A stretch of 64,000 bases of DNA from Synergistales bacterium. Lineage in GTDB: Bacteria > Synergistota > Synergistia > Synergistales > Aminithiophilaceae. The stretch is from assembly GCA_018433595.1 (NCBI GenBank), contig JAHDQY010000005.1:1-64000 (forward strand), given 5' to 3'. Made by a program: the position numbers and the translations under genes. Positions within the stretch are counted from its first letter, which is position 1. Each line of letters starts with the position of its first letter. The notes below the pieces were generated by a model that worked only from the letters and a program-made list of their open reading frames with translations, had not been told where the DNA came from and did not search any database. Shown piece after piece: positions 32,356 through 42,448 of this stretch.

Positions 32356-34323
32356 CTAGAGACTCCGTTTTTCCTCCACGACCTCGAAGACTTCAACAAC
32401 GTCATTCTCGCTGAAGTCCTGGAAATTGGCAAAGCTCATGCCGCATTCGTAGCCTGCGGCCACCTCGCGGACGTCGTCTTTGAAGCGTTTGAGGCTGGAA
32501 AGAGCACCTTCCCAATAAACAACCCCGTCGCGAATGAGACGGACCCTGGCATTCCTTCGGACGACGCCATCAAGGACATAGCATCCGGCGATCTTTCCGG
32601 CTTTGGGGACCTTGAATGCCGCACGGATTTCCACCTGGCCGATGATCTTCTCTCGCAAGGTGGGAGCGAGCATCCCCTCAAGAGCGGCCTTGACATCATC
32701 GATAATGTCGTAAATCACCCGATAGAGGCGGATCTGAATGCCCTGGCTGTCAGCGGCTTTTTTGGCATTGACATCGGGACGGACATCGAAACCGATGATG
32801 ATGGCGTTCGAGGCGGCGGCAAGCATAACATCCGACTCTGAAATTCGACCTACGCCGACGTGAACGATGGAAATGCCCACTTCCTCCGTGGCCAGCTTCT
32901 CCAGCGATGCGCGCACAGCCTCAGCGGTGCCTTGCACATCGCATTTGAGGACGACGTTGAGCTGCGGAACCTCGCCCTGCTGCATCTGACTGTAGAGTTC
33001 TTCCAGGGTGAGACGCTTGACCCGGTTTTCCTGCTCTCTTCGACGACGGATTTCTTCGACGTCGGCGATATGTCCCCGGGCCTCCCGTTCGCTTTCGACG
33101 CGATGGAAACGTTCACCGGGTTGAGGCACATCGGAAAGCCCCAGGATTTCGACGGGGGTGCTTGGGCCTGCTTCATCGACGTAGTTACCGGCCGCGTCGA
33201 TCATCGCTCTGATCCGTCCCATCGTGGTGTCCGTCAGAACGATGTCTCCCCGTTTCAGCGTCCCTTGCTGAACGATCACCGTTGCTACGGCGCCTTTTCC
33301 CTTATCGAGTTCCGCTTCGACGACAACGCCCTCCGGTTCGACGGTGGGATCGGCCTTGAGTTCCTGTATCTCCGCGACGATAAGAATCATCTCAAGCAGA
33401 TTGTCGATACCGATTCCCTGTTTGGCCGACATTTCAACGACGATGGTCTCACCGCCCCATTCTTCGGGAACAAGCCCTTGGTCGGAAAGTTGCTGGCGGA
33501 CCCGGTCGGGGTTAGCACCTGTTTTATCAATCTTATTGAGGGCCACGATGATGGGGACATCTGCAGCTCTGGCGTGGTTGATGGCCTCAATGGTCTGGGG
33601 CATGACGCCGTCGTCGGCAGCAACGACGAGGATGGCAATGTCAGTGACCTGCGCCCCCCTGGCTCTCATGGAAGTGAAAGCCGCATGGCCTGGTGTGTCA
33701 AGGAAAACAATCTTCTTGCCGTTACAGGAGACAACAGAGGCCCCGATGTGCTGGGTTATCCCCCCTGCCTCTCTATCAGCGATGCGCGTATGACGAATAT
33801 AGTCGAGAAGGGTCGTCTTACCATGATCGACATGCCCCATCACCGTCACAATAGGAGGACGTTCCACTAGATTGTCTCCCTTGATCAGAGGACGGCCAGA
33901 GGTACCCTTCCGGGGTTGTCCTTCTTCGACACCCTCAACCAGTTCTGTCCCGAAGGCAGCGCCGAGGATCTCAAGAATGCCCTTGTCGACAACAGCATTA
34001 GCCGGCACCATCATTCCGGCTTCGACAAGACGCTTTACCGCCTCACCGGCAGGAACGCAGAGAAGCTCGGCCACATCTCCGACGGAAGATCCGGAAGGAA
34101 CGGAAAGACAAACCATCACTTCTTCCGCTCTCTCAGCAGTCTTGGAGGCTTTTTTCCTCGGTGACTTGATGGTATCTTCCACAAGCTGGGCCGTTTCCGT
34201 GTCGATGGAGCTCATGTGGGACTTAACGTCCACCTTGAGCGACTCCAGGATCTCCATCAGTTCCTTGTTAGGCATGTCCAGCATTTTGGCAAGTTCATAA
34301 ACGCGAATCTTACTCAATGGCAT
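32356..34323 (-). CDS. infB: Translation initiation factor IF-2
   Basis: 655 residues. The IF2-N domain at the start has [21 protein letters not shown] short linker leads to a second IF2-N-like helix pair ([19 protein letters not shown]). The GTPase domain has [29 protein letters not shown] and NKIDK, followed by the beta-barrel and fMet-tRNA-binding C-terminal domains. It is a compact IF-2 with little of the long variable linker. The ATG at 34323 is in the ribosome-site region GAGGGGG and overlaps the L7Ae gene by 14 bases; a TTG two codons later is possible. Confidence 0.95.
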   Translation of the reverse strand: MPLSKIRVYELAKMLDMPNKELMEILESLKVDVKSHMSSIDTETAQLVEDTIKSPRKKASKTAERAEEVMVCLSVPSGSSVGDVAELLCVPAGEAVKRLVEAGMMVPANAVVDKGILEILGAAFGTELVEGVEEGQPRKGTSGRPLIKGDNLVERPPIVTVMGHVDHGKTTLLDYIRHTRIADREAGGITQHIGASVVSCNGKKIVFLDTPGHAAFTSMRARGAQVTDIAILVVAADDGVMPQTIEAINHARAADVPIIVALNKIDKTGANPDRVRQQLSDQGLVPEEWGGETIVVEMSAKQGIGIDNLLEMILIVAEIQELKADPTVEPEGVVVEAELDKGKGAVATVIVQQGTLKRGDIVLTDTTMGRIRAMIDAAGNYVDEAGPSTPVEILGLSDVPQPGERFHRVESEREARGHIADVEEIRRRREQENRVKRLTLEELYSQMQQGEVPQLNVVLKCDVQGTAEAVRASLEKLATEEVGISIVHVGVGRISESDVMLAAASNAIIIGFDVRPDVNAKKAADSQGIQIRLYRVIYDIIDDVKAALEGMLAPTLREKIIGQVEIRAAFKVPKAGKIAGCYVLDGVVRRNARVRLIRDGVVYWEGALSSLKRFKDDVREVAAGYECGMSFANFQDFSENDVVEVFEVVEEKRSL

Positions 34324-34666
34324 CGACCCCCTCGTCAAGCAACGACTCCAGGCGGCGCGCCAGGCCATGCTCTCTAGGGAGCCCCAGGACCTGGGCCGGG
34401 GGAAGCCCCCCCACCGCGGCAATATCCATTATGTCAAGCCCCTTCAGGACATAGGTCTTACAGATTCCCCGCTCTTCATAGCCGCTGAAAAGGCACTTTA
34501 CATTCTTGCTGACATTACCTGGAAAGACGAGCAAAAAAGGAGAGGTCCTTCCTCGTAACGCACACCGCATCCTGTCCTGTCCAATGACGAGAATGCCTGC
34601 CCGCCGCGCCAGCCCCAACAGAGAAAGGGCTTCCTTATAGACTTTGGGAAGCTCCTGTCCCGTCAT
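34310..34666 (-). CDS. rplGB: L7Ae-family ribosomal protein (YlxQ-like)
   Basis: 118 residues. The L7Ae/L30e/S12e fold is suggested by SLLGLARRAGILVIGQDRM at the N-terminus, which is the usual YlxQ signature. It probably binds kink-turn RNA. It is encoded between ylxR and infB, the conserved position. The start overlaps the ylxR stop as ATGA. Confidence 0.85.
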   Translation of the reverse strand: MTGQELPKVYKEALSLLGLARRAGILVIGQDRMRCALRGRTSPFLLVFPGNVSKNVKCLFSGYEERGICKTYVLKGLDIMDIAAVGGLPPAQVLGLPREHGLARRLESLLDEGVDAIE

Positions 34667-34956
34667 GGTCGTTCCTCTATCGGGCAGAGAGCTAAAAGCG
34701 CCTCGTAGATATCAGGGGAAACGGCAACGCGCAGCACACGAGCCAAGGCATTCTTCTTCCTGGCCGCCTCCACGCAGCTTCGCTCCCTGCAAAGATAGGC
34801 TCCCCGCCCTGGTGCACGTCCCGTAGGGTCAATGCAAACCTGCCCCTGAGGATCGCGGACGACGCGAACCAATCCTCTTTTGGAGCTCTCTTCCCCACAA
34901 CCCACGCAGGTCCGAGGACGCCGGCGCTTGTTCAGGGTTTTTGAGGATTCTCCCAT
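34663..34956 (-). CDS. ylxR: YlxR (DUF448) RNA-binding protein
   Basis: 97 residues. The family signature RTCVGCGEESSKRGLVRVVR is near residues 15-34, followed by GRAPGRGAYLC and the helical C-terminus. YlxR/RnpM binds RNA and has been linked to RNase P modulation. It overlaps the end of nusA by 25 bases. The ribosome site before its ATG is weak, suggesting translational coupling to nusA. Confidence 0.9.
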   Translation of the reverse strand: MGESSKTLNKRRRPRTCVGCGEESSKRGLVRVVRDPQGQVCIDPTGRAPGRGAYLCRERSCVEAARKKNALARVLRVAVSPDIYEALLALCPIEERP

Positions 34957-36062
34957 AGTTTTTCATCGCTTCCCTTGATGATGATATCTTCAAAGAGATC
35001 CTGCAATGTCGGCAGACGTTCCGGTTCGAGAACCTTGATATCAATTTTCCATCCCGTCAGGCGCGCGGCCAGACGAACGTTTTGCCCCGCTTTCCCGATA
35101 GCCAGGGAGAGTTGATCGGGGCGGACATAGGCTCGGACGGAACGTTCCTGCTCCAGGATCGGTTCGATGCGGACGACCTTAGCGGGAGAGAGGGCATTTC
35201 GGATGTAATTCAAGCTGTCGCTATTCCACAGGATGATGTCGATTCGCTCTCCTCCCAGTTCCTCGCTGACGGATCGGATGCGGGCTCCGTTATTGCCGAC
35301 ACACGCTCCGATAGGGTCGACGTTCGCGTCGAGAGAGGCCACTGCCACCTTGGCTCTGGCTCCTGCTTCGCGGACGATGCCGCGGATTTCGACGGTCCCC
35401 TCCTGAATTTCGGGAACCTCCATCTCCAAAAGGCGTCGCAGAAGCCCCGGATGGGTTCTGGAGACGACGATACGCGGTCCCCTCGTCGTCCTCCGGACAT
35501 CGAGGAGATAAAATTTCATTCGTGTTCCCATCTCGTATTTCTCGCCGACAATGCGTTCCTCACGAGGCAGGATGGCCTCGGTCCTGTCATTGAGGCGAAC
35601 CAGTGCCTGGTCTCCTTCGGACTTGAAGATGACGCCGTTGACGAGGTCACCGATCCGGTCTGAAAACTCCTCGAAAATGATCTGACGCTCGGCGTCTTTC
35701 AGTCTCTGAATGATCACCTGTCGTGCAGTCTGGGCGGCGATGCGACCAAAGTCTTCAGGTTGAACCTCCACTCGCAGGAGATCCCCGGTGACAAGCCCAT
35801 CATAACCGAGAGAAGCCGCATCGGCGGGAGTGATCTCAATATCTTCGGAAATCACCTCGTCAACGACCTGACGCACTTCATAGATTGTTATCTCACCCAG
35901 ATCCTTGTCGAGGACGACTTCGACATTCTGATTGCCGCCCTTGTGCTTTCTGTAGGCGGACACAAGAGCCGCTTCAAGGCTAGCGATGATAATCTCCGAC
36001 GATAGCCCCTTGTCCTGTTCTATTTGATTCAGGGCGCGGGCAAAATCACGGCCAAGTTGCAT
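34932..36062 (-). CDS. nusA: Transcription termination/antitermination factor NusA
   Basis: 376 residues. The N-terminal RNA-polymerase-binding domain is followed by S1 (GDLVNGVIFKSEGDQALVRL), KH1 (ARAKVAVASLDANVDPIGACVGNNGARI) and KH2 (RPDQLSLAIGKAGQNVRLAARLTGWKIDI) domains. It ends after KH2 with no acidic repeats, as in Firmicutes-type NusA. It may act on the terminator found in the leader of its own operon, as NusA autoregulates in other bacteria. Confidence 0.96.
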   Translation of the reverse strand: MQLGRDFARALNQIEQDKGLSSEIIIASLEAALVSAYRKHKGGNQNVEVVLDKDLGEITIYEVRQVVDEVISEDIEITPADAASLGYDGLVTGDLLRVEVQPEDFGRIAAQTARQVIIQRLKDAERQIIFEEFSDRIGDLVNGVIFKSEGDQALVRLNDRTEAILPREERIVGEKYEMGTRMKFYLLDVRRTTRGPRIVVSRTHPGLLRRLLEMEVPEIQEGTVEIRGIVREAGARAKVAVASLDANVDPIGACVGNNGARIRSVSEELGGERIDIILWNSDSLNYIRNALSPAKVVRIEPILEQERSVRAYVRPDQLSLAIGKAGQNVRLAARLTGWKIDIKVLEPERLPTLQDLFEDIIIKGSDEKLWENPQKP

Positions 36063-36077
36063 ATCCTGATTCCTCCC

Positions 36078-36578
36078 TTAAACGTTTCTCCCCTTTTTGC
36101 CCTTGGGCAACCCCTCATAGACGAGGTGGGCTCGAGTGATCGTCTCAAAGGGAACGATGCAGTCCGAACCGTCGTCAAGACGGAGGTGAGCCGCATTATC
36201 ATCGGCGGTCTCCAATGTGGCCGTCACTCTTTTTTTACCTTCTATCTTGCGATTGAATTTCAACTGCACCTTGCGACCGATAAAACGCTGATAGTCCTCT
36301 TTCTCAAAGAGAGGGCGCTCCAGGCCGGGAGAGCTGACTTCCAGAGAGTAACGCTCAGGCAGCTTCTCTTCGTTATTGTCGAGAAACTCGTTCAGGTGGC
36401 GGGACACCCTGGCGCAATCGTCGAGCCCGATGCCTCCGATGCTGTCGATGTAGACTCGGAGAACGGAAAATCCCGATTCTTTCATCAGTTCGACACCGAT
36501 GCATTCATATCCGAGGCTTACGACAAGGGCTTTTAATGTTTCAGAGACAGAAGGGGTGCCATGATTCCGGGATTCCAT
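36078..36578 (-). CDS. rimP: Ribosome maturation factor RimP
   Basis: 166 residues, 30S assembly factor. Characteristic segments are GYECIGVELMKESG..VLRVYID, the middle YSLEVSSPGLERPLFEKEDYQRFIGRKV and a C-terminal beta domain. The ATG at 36578 follows GGAGGTGAGGTC. It is the first gene of the nusA-infB operon, preceded by a promoter and a terminator hairpin. Confidence 0.95.
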   Translation of the reverse strand: MESRNHGTPSVSETLKALVVSLGYECIGVELMKESGFSVLRVYIDSIGGIGLDDCARVSRHLNEFLDNNEEKLPERYSLEVSSPGLERPLFEKEDYQRFIGRKVQLKFNRKIEGKKRVTATLETADDNAAHLRLDDGSDCIVPFETITRAHLVYEGLPKGKKGRNV

Positions 36579-36609
36579 GACCTCACCTCCAAAAATTCAG
36601 CGGGGTGAT

Positions 36610-36642
36610 AAAAAACGAAGAGTGGGCGGAGCCCACTCTTCG
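36610..36642 (-). terminator. Strong intrinsic terminator in the rimP leader / downstream of guaB
   Basis: Perfect 12-base stem CGAAGAGTGGGC/GCCCACTCTTCG with a three-base loop, followed on the minus strand by six T. It lies 90 bases after the guaB stop and 32 bases before the rimP ATG. It is also downstream of a promoter at 36678-36706, so it can act both as the guaB terminator and as an attenuator. Confidence 0.85.
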
Positions 36643-36677
36643 AAGCGCACAAACGGACACGCCACCGAACAGATCAC

Positions 36678-36706
36678 ATCATAGCACTTATAGGGCTCTA
36701 TCTCAA
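36678..36706 (-). promoter_or_regulatory. Promoter for the rimP-nusA-infB operon
   Basis: Minus-strand TTGAGA and TATGAT with exactly 17 bases between. Predicted transcription start is near 36671, giving a leader of about 93 bases that contains the terminator. Confidence 0.7.
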
Positions 36707-36731
36707 GAGGAAATCTGTTTCCGATACAACG

Positions 36732-38207
36732 TTACTCCGCCGAGTAGTTAGGCGCTTCTTTCGTCACAACCACGTCGTGAGGATGGCTCTCCTTGACGGA
36801 AGCTCCCGTTATCTTGACAAAACGACCCTTTGCGTGCAACGATGCGACATCGGGTGAGCCGACATAGCCCATGCCGGCCCGCAGGCCTCCGACGAGCTGG
36901 TAGACGACAGCGGCGAGAGGACCTTTATAAGGGACCATGCCCTCGATACCCTCGGGAACAAGTTTTTCCTCCGACGTCTTTTCCTGGAAATAGCGGTCCT
37001 TGCTGCAACCACCCTTCATGGCTCCCAGTGAGCCCATGCCGCGGTAGGTCTTGAAGGAACGCCCCCTGTGAATTACCGTTTCACCGGGGCTTTCTTCCGT
37101 TCCAGCAAAAAGAGAGCCGATCATGACCGTATCCGCACCTGCCGCCAAGGCTTTCGTCACATCACCGGAGAAACGGATGCCCCCGTCAGCAATGACTGTT
37201 TTGCCCTTTTCATGAGCCACACGCGCCACGTTGTAGACGGCCGCAAGCTGAGGAACACCTATTCCGGCTATGATCCGCGTTGTACAGATCGAACCGGGCC
37301 CCACGCCGACCTTGACCCCGTCGGCTCCTGCATCGATAAGAGCCTCCGCAGCCTCGCCTGTGGCGATATTGCCGCCGATCAGGGGAAGGTCCGGAAAAAG
37401 TCCACGCAAACTCCGTACCATTTCAATTACGGCCCGTGCATGGCCGTGGGCCGTATCGACGACGAGAACGTCGACGCCTGACGAGGCAAGAAGTTTGGCA
37501 CGATCCACCACATCGTCACCGACACCGACGGCGGCACCTACTCGAAGTCTACCGTGACAGTCTTTATTGGCCTGAGGAAAATCCTTGGCCTTCTGAAGGT
37601 CCTTAATGGTAATAAGCCCTTTCAGTACCCCCCGACCGTCAACGATAGGAAGTTTTTCCACTTTATGAACCATCAGGATCGACTTGGCTCCCTCGAGGGT
37701 GGTACCTTCCGGAGCCGTTATCAAATTTTCCTTGGTCATGATGTTGCAGATGGGCTGCTCAAAGTCGGTGACAAAACGAAGATCCCTGTTGGTGATGATT
37801 CCAACAAGTATCTTCCTCTCGTCGACGATGGGGACCCCTGAAATGTGGTAATGCTCCATCAATGCCAGAGCCGATGTCACGGGATCGTTGGGATGCAGAA
37901 AAAACGGATCGACGATGACGCCCGATTCGGATCGCTTTACCTTATCGATTTCAGCAGCCTGTTCTTCGGCAGTCTGGTTGCGATGAACAAACCCGATCCC
38001 CCCTTCGCGGGCAATGGCGATAGCCAGCCGCCCGGTTGTAACCGTATCCATTGCGGCACTGCTGACGGGGATGTTCATGTCTATCTGGGGGGTCAGGCGG
38101 GATCGGACATCGACGGCAGCCGGGGGTACTTCGCTGTAGCCGGGTACCAGAAGAACATCGTCAAAGGTATACCCTTCATAACCGACAAATTTTTCCTCGA
38201 AACTCAT
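36732..38207 (-). CDS. guaB: IMP dehydrogenase
   Basis: 491 residues. It oxidises IMP to XMP, the committed step to GMP. The TIM barrel carries the catalytic loop [16 protein letters not shown] (cysteine near residue 305) and the flap GMGSLGAM. Two CBS domains sit between about 95 and 210 ([19 protein letters not shown]). The ATG at 38207 has AAGGAGG upstream. It has its own promoter and terminator, so it is a single-gene unit. Confidence 0.97.
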   Translation of the reverse strand: MSFEEKFVGYEGYTFDDVLLVPGYSEVPPAAVDVRSRLTPQIDMNIPVSSAAMDTVTTGRLAIAIAREGGIGFVHRNQTAEEQAAEIDKVKRSESGVIVDPFFLHPNDPVTSALALMEHYHISGVPIVDERKILVGIITNRDLRFVTDFEQPICNIMTKENLITAPEGTTLEGAKSILMVHKVEKLPIVDGRGVLKGLITIKDLQKAKDFPQANKDCHGRLRVGAAVGVGDDVVDRAKLLASSGVDVLVVDTAHGHARAVIEMVRSLRGLFPDLPLIGGNIATGEAAEALIDAGADGVKVGVGPGSICTTRIIAGIGVPQLAAVYNVARVAHEKGKTVIADGGIRFSGDVTKALAAGADTVMIGSLFAGTEESPGETVIHRGRSFKTYRGMGSLGAMKGGCSKDRYFQEKTSEEKLVPEGIEGMVPYKGPLAAVVYQLVGGLRAGMGYVGSPDVASLHAKGRFVKITGASVKESHPHDVVVTKEAPNYSAE

Positions 38208-38301
38208 GGAGACGCCTCCTTCAGAAAGCTTTACGGCAACTCTCCCCTTTCATGCGAAGTATTCCAGAACAAGGGGAACCCCGTTTTTTAAATTGGGAGG
38301 T

Positions 38302-38330
38302 AGTTTACCGCATGAAGCACAACGTCGCAA
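38302..38330 (-). promoter_or_regulatory. Promoter of guaB
   Basis: Minus-strand TTGCGA and TAAACT with 17 bases between, about 95 bases before the guaB ATG. The leader has no recognisable purine riboswitch. Confidence 0.6.
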
Positions 38331-38402
38331 GAGGCATTTCGGTTGCCTGTCGTGGTCGCCCCTCCCGCCCATACGATGTTTTGCGTTACGTAGACCTATC
38401 GA

Positions 38403-39143
38403 TTATCGACTGCCGCCGACTCTCGACATCGAACCCAGGATCTCGATTGTCAGGTCGGCAATGCCACACTTCTTGATGCCCAGAAACTCTGCAGCGGCTC
38501 GTGAAATATCAAGAAGACGGTCCTTATGGCCTTTGAAACGATCGCTCACTCGGACAGTAACACTTCGGTTCCCCGCCGCGTCGGAAAGGCGCAAAAGAGT
38601 CCCGAAGGGGAGATCTTTTGCGGCAGCCGTCAGCTGTCTATCATCGAAAAGTTCGCCGCTCGCCGTTTTACGGCCCTCCCAGGCACTCCCACCGTACCAG
38701 GAGACCTTGCCTTTCGTTCGTACCTGCCCGTCCAAAGTCACTTCTTTCCGCTGAGCCGCTGAAGAAAGGCTTACGAGAGCTTCGTGGAGGTTGGAGAGCC
38801 ACTGTACCGCCAGACTGCTCTCTTTTGAACGGTGGAAACGACAAGCCGTTGCCGTAACGGGCAAGAGGACTTCGCCACTCAGCGCGATGTGCCACTGATC
38901 TTTCCTGCTCTCAATTCGCAAGTCGGAAAGAGGGAATCCTTTTTTATATTTATTATTAAAAAAAAGAACCATGGAGACCAGATCCTCTTCCATCGATTTT
39001 GGGAAAGTTGCGACAAGGACTCCGCCGACAATCCACGCCAAGGCATCTTCCCGCTCATGGACTCGCGATGGGAAGGCTTCGGCTGTCGAGTATCCTCCCA
39101 GCAGAAAAACCCCCAAAACAAAGGAGGCGATGATCCTTCTCAA
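38403..39143 (-). CDS. rlpA: RlpA-like secreted septal-ring / lytic protein
   Basis: 246 residues with a signal peptide (RRIIASFVLGVFLLGGYSTAEA). A middle region of about 110 residues has no recognised family. A C-terminal double-psi beta-barrel starts at GKVSWYGGSAWEGRKTASGELF, with the conserved DLPFGTLLRL and VRVSDRFKGHKDRLLDISRAAAE. Such proteins cut or bind glycan strands lacking stem peptides. The start is a TTG at 39143 with GGGGAGG 8 bases upstream; the longer frame would read back into ispDF. No SPOR domain is present. Confidence 0.85.
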   Translation of the reverse strand: MRRIIASFVLGVFLLGGYSTAEAFPSRVHEREDALAWIVGGVLVATFPKSMEEDLVSMVLFFNNKYKKGFPLSDLRIESRKDQWHIALSGEVLLPVTATACRFHRSKESSLAVQWLSNLHEALVSLSSAAQRKEVTLDGQVRTKGKVSWYGGSAWEGRKTASGELFDDRQLTAAAKDLPFGTLLRLSDAAGNRSVTVRVSDRFKGHKDRLLDISRAAAEFLGIKKCGIADLTIEILGSMSRVGGSR

Positions 39144-39147
39144 GATC

Positions 39148-40290
39148 TCAGCCTCCCCTGCGCACTGTCGCCACAGCATGGCATTCCATGCAACTGCAGG
39201 AACCGACCGGTCCGACTCTTTCACCGGACTTGACTTTGATGTTGATTCTTCGGTCCGATTTCCGATCGAAAAGCTCACCCAGCCTGGCCCTGATCGCCGG
39301 AAGAGAAGGTCCAAGTCTCGGAACTTGAGCGTGAAGAGTGACATCAGCCCAAAGGACTTCCCAGCCTTCGGCGCCTACGCGACGAAAGACATCCTGTAGC
39401 AGGGCATAGCTGTCGGCATCCCGATAGCGCTCCTCAGAAGCCGGATAAAGCGTCCCCAGATCGGGAAGGCCGGCAGCTCCCAGCAGAGCATCAGATAGGG
39501 CATGACAAACGATGTCGGCATCGGAATGACCATCAAGACCGAGAGGAGAATCAATGAAAACTCCTCCCAAAATGAGGGCTCTCCCCGGAACCAGAGGATG
39601 GACGTCGAAGCCGTGACCGACACGCACAATATCACAACGGTGAGTTAAGGCCTGTGCTATCGTCCAGTCCGTCTCGTCGGTGACCTTGAAATTTATCCGC
39701 TCTCCCTCCACGACAGCAAGTTCCCCTCCTCCAGCAAGCCAGGCTTCCGCTTCATCAGGAAAAGCTTTCGAACCGTCAAGTCGCTTGAGAAGGGGGATCC
39801 GTGCAAAAGCCTGCGGTGTCTGGGTCGATCGGATGGTTTCCCTGCCCAAAGCGGAGATTTTTTCACCTTGAAGAATCTTCAAGGCATCGCTCACGGCACA
39901 TAAGGGGACAGCCCCCCTCGACTCTGTCGTCGCCTCGATGAGATTGCGGCAGAGCGTCGCAGAGAGGAAGGGCCTGGCCGCATCGTGGATGAGGACGAAA
40001 GGGTGCCGCGCAGCCTTAAGGCCGGCACGAACGGAGTCGGTGCGAGTTTTGCCTCCGACAACAACACGAATCGGAAGAGCCAATGAACAAAGATCAAAAT
40101 GCTGCTCCATTCCTTCCGGCACAACGAGAAGAAGCTCCCTGATGTACCCTCCATTGAAAAGGACCTGGGCGCACCGGGCACTCCAGGTCCAAAGAGGCGT
40201 TCCCCCAAGCAGGCGAATCTGCTTCGGCCTTCCGCCGAGACGCGATCCTTTTCCACCGGCTACGATGATAAAGGACCATTGCCGGGTCAT
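39148..40290 (-). CDS. ispDF: Bifunctional IspD-IspF enzyme of the MEP isoprenoid pathway
   Basis: 380 residues. The first 220 are IspD (cytidylyltransferase): AGGKGSRLGGRPKQ at the start and VLIHDAARPFLS near 100. From about 222 the IspF domain follows, with metal-binding VGHGFDVHPLVPG and GHSDADIVCHALSDALLGAAG. The fusion makes two non-consecutive enzymes of the pathway; such fusions are known in alpha- and epsilonproteobacteria. ATGA overlap with the upstream PIN-TRAM gene. Confidence 0.95.
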   Translation of the reverse strand: MTRQWSFIIVAGGKGSRLGGRPKQIRLLGGTPLWTWSARCAQVLFNGGYIRELLLVVPEGMEQHFDLCSLALPIRVVVGGKTRTDSVRAGLKAARHPFVLIHDAARPFLSATLCRNLIEATTESRGAVPLCAVSDALKILQGEKISALGRETIRSTQTPQAFARIPLLKRLDGSKAFPDEAEAWLAGGGELAVVEGERINFKVTDETDWTIAQALTHRCDIVRVGHGFDVHPLVPGRALILGGVFIDSPLGLDGHSDADIVCHALSDALLGAAGLPDLGTLYPASEERYRDADSYALLQDVFRRVGAEGWEVLWADVTLHAQVPRLGPSLPAIRARLGELFDRKSDRRINIKVKSGERVGPVGSCSCMECHAVATVRRGG

Positions 40291-41438
40291 TTGGAAACCT
40301 CCCGGCGGATACGCCCAAAGACCATCCTTCCCGCCGATGTCTGGAGCATCGAGGTAACGGTGACCTCGACGCGACGGCCGATATGGGAACGCCCTTCCTC
40401 GACGACGATCATCGTTCCATCGTCAAGATAACCGACACCTTGGAGAGCTTCTTTGCCTTCCCGGATCAGGTCGACGGTGACATTCTCTCCAGGCAGCAGC
40501 ATCGGTTTGAGTGCATTTGAAAGATCGTTCACGTTGAGAACGTCGACACCGTCGATCTGGGCCAGCTTGTTGAGGTTATAGTCCGTTGTCATGACTTTGC
40601 CGCCGATCTGGCGGGCCAGGGCGACGAGTCCTTCGTCAACAGATTCCACAGCAAGCTCCTTGAGAGGGACCTCGACGATTTCAACCTCAACATTAGGGAT
40701 TTTTTGGAGGCCGTTTACAATGTCAAGACCACGCCGCCCTCGGCTGCGACGAACGGGGTCGGAAGAATCGGCAACAGCCTGCAGTTCAAGGAGAACAAAA
40801 CGCGGCAACACCAGGGCTCCCTCAAGAAACCCCGTCTCGGCGACGTCAAGGATACGGCCGTCGATGAGGACGCTCGTATCGAGAATTTTGACATTGCAGC
40901 GGACATCACTGACGATCTCCTCTTCACGATTCTGATGGCCTGGTTTGGGAACGCGAAGGCGGATTCGCTCCTTGAGGCCACCGATCGTACTCCACATGCC
41001 TTGAATCTCCTCCCGCCTCTTCAGGAAAAGGCGGATACTGATGTAGCCAAGAGCCACATTCAGAAGGACTGCGATGTAACTGCCGATGGCGGGGAGGTCG
41101 GCAAAGGGCAAGGCAATGAGGTTGGCAACCAGCAGACCGACGATCAGACCCAGGATGGCCACGGAAAGGTCTTGCCAACTCAACGACTGCAGGTGGTTTT
41201 CAAAAAGAAGACCTATAAAGCCGAGACTCTTCATGAAAAAAGGCGTCAGAAGATACCCGATTCCCCCCAGGGCCAACACACAAAGCCCGCTAAGCACAAG
41301 TACATGTACCATAGACGTCCAGGGAAGCCATCCCTCGGAAAGAATCCAACGGGCAACCTGATAGCCGGCGACTCCGCCGAGCAACGTCAGAAGTCCTCGT
41401 GCTGCTCCGAAAAGGACTTTCCCGAATCCTTCAGCCAT
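40287..41438 (-). CDS. Membrane-anchored PIN-TRAM domain protein (YacL-like)
   Basis: 383 residues. Four predicted helices occupy residues 1-125 (ARGLLTLLGGVAGYQVARWI, IVGLLVANLIALPFADLPAIG). The PIN nuclease domain follows, with CNVKILDTSVLIDGRILDVAE and acidic residues in ELQAVADSSD and MTTDYNLNKLA. A TRAM domain closes the protein (GENVTVDLIREGKEALQGVGYL, SHIGRRVEVTV). The family is a putative membrane-tethered ribonuclease, usually next to ispD and ispF, as here. Confidence 0.92.
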   Translation of the reverse strand: MAEGFGKVLFGAARGLLTLLGGVAGYQVARWILSEGWLPWTSMVHVLVLSGLCVLALGGIGYLLTPFFMKSLGFIGLLFENHLQSLSWQDLSVAILGLIVGLLVANLIALPFADLPAIGSYIAVLLNVALGYISIRLFLKRREEIQGMWSTIGGLKERIRLRVPKPGHQNREEEIVSDVRCNVKILDTSVLIDGRILDVAETGFLEGALVLPRFVLLELQAVADSSDPVRRSRGRRGLDIVNGLQKIPNVEVEIVEVPLKELAVESVDEGLVALARQIGGKVMTTDYNLNKLAQIDGVDVLNVNDLSNALKPMLLPGENVTVDLIREGKEALQGVGYLDDGTMIVVEEGRSHIGRRVEVTVTSMLQTSAGRMVFGRIRREVSK

Positions 41439-41471
41439 TCTTTCACCTCCTTGTTTTTATCCGTTCAGCTT

Positions 41472-42101
41472 TCATTGATTAGGATCGCGCTTGGAATCGC
41501 TCTTTTGGATTTCCCGTCGAGCCTCCATGGCAGCATGAAGCGTAACGCGATCTGCAAAACCGATACTTCCTCCTATGGGCAGGCCATAGGCCAGCCGTGA
41601 AATCCGGATCGGACGATCCCGGAGGACTTCAAGAACGGCATAGTAGGTCAGGTCCCCTTCGACGCGAGGATTCGTGGCAAGGATCACCTCTTTGAAAGAA
41701 CCTTCGCCTAGACGTCGGAGTAGCCTGTTAAGAGCATCGGGGGGCAGGTCCTCTCCGTCAAGGGGCGATACTCGCCCCCCCAGAACATGGTAGAGCCCGC
41801 CATGGACTCCTGATTGCTCCAGGCTGATAAGATCCTCGGCCGTCTCGACAACGCAAAGTGTTTCTCTCTCCCGCAAGGGGTCACGACAGATCGAGCAAGG
41901 ATCGATGTCGGTAAGATTGCCACACTCCGAACAGGGGTGAAGGCTTTCACGCAGCGTGATGAGGGCCTGGGCCAGCTCACGGGTCCAACTTTGAGGCTGA
42001 AGCAAAAGGAAAAGCGCCATTCTTCTGGCACTCTTCTCACCAATGCCAGGGAAATGCCCCAAAAGAGCGATCAGCTTATCCAGCGGTTCGGGAAGAGCCA
42101 A
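41472..42101 (-). CDS. recR: Recombination protein RecR
   Basis: 209 residues. Helix-hairpin-helix LLGHFPGIGEKSARRMALF at the N-terminus, C4 zinc finger CSECGNLTDIDPCSIC near 57-72, then a Toprim domain with CVVETAEDLISLEQSG. It loads RecA with RecO/RecF at gaps. The start is a TTG at 42101 with AAGGGT upstream. It follows ybaB by 11 bases, the standard ybaB-recR pair. Confidence 0.95.
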   Translation of the reverse strand: MALPEPLDKLIALLGHFPGIGEKSARRMALFLLLQPQSWTRELAQALITLRESLHPCSECGNLTDIDPCSICRDPLRERETLCVVETAEDLISLEQSGVHGGLYHVLGGRVSPLDGEDLPPDALNRLLRRLGEGSFKEVILATNPRVEGDLTYYAVLEVLRDRPIRISRLAYGLPIGGSIGFADRVTLHAAMEARREIQKSDSKRDPNQ

Positions 42102-42112
42102 CGAAGAGACCC

Positions 42113-42421
42113 TTAAAAAAGTCCTGGAATCCCCAGGCCGCTTGTCAACTGTCCCATCCGGTCATTGGACAGTTCCCGTGAGGCCCGGATCGCCTCGTTT
42201 ACAGCTGCCACGATCAGATCTTCCAGCATCTCCACATCTTTGGGGTCAACCACCTCCGGATCGACATGAACGGCAACGATATCGCCCTTCCCATCGGCCA
42301 CGGCTTTAACCATACCGCCTCCCGCAAGCCCTTCAACGCGCTCTTTGGCAAGTTCCTCCTGAATCCGGGCCATCTGGGCCTGCATTTTTTGGGCCTGCTT
42401 GAGAATCTTGTCCATTTTCAT
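42113..42421 (-). CDS. ybaB: YbaB/EbfC nucleoid-associated protein
   Basis: 102 residues. The conserved [19 protein letters not shown] opens the protein, followed by a central [23 protein letters not shown] and a C-terminal helix. It is a small DNA-binding dimer. GGGAGG lies about 10 bases before the ATG. Confidence 0.94.
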   Translation of the reverse strand: MKMDKILKQAQKMQAQMARIQEELAKERVEGLAGGGMVKAVADGKGDIVAVHVDPEVVDPKDVEMLEDLIVAAVNEAIRASRELSNDRMGQLTSGLGIPGLF

Positions 42422-42448
42422 CAGTTGGGAACCTCCCGACTCTTCGTT

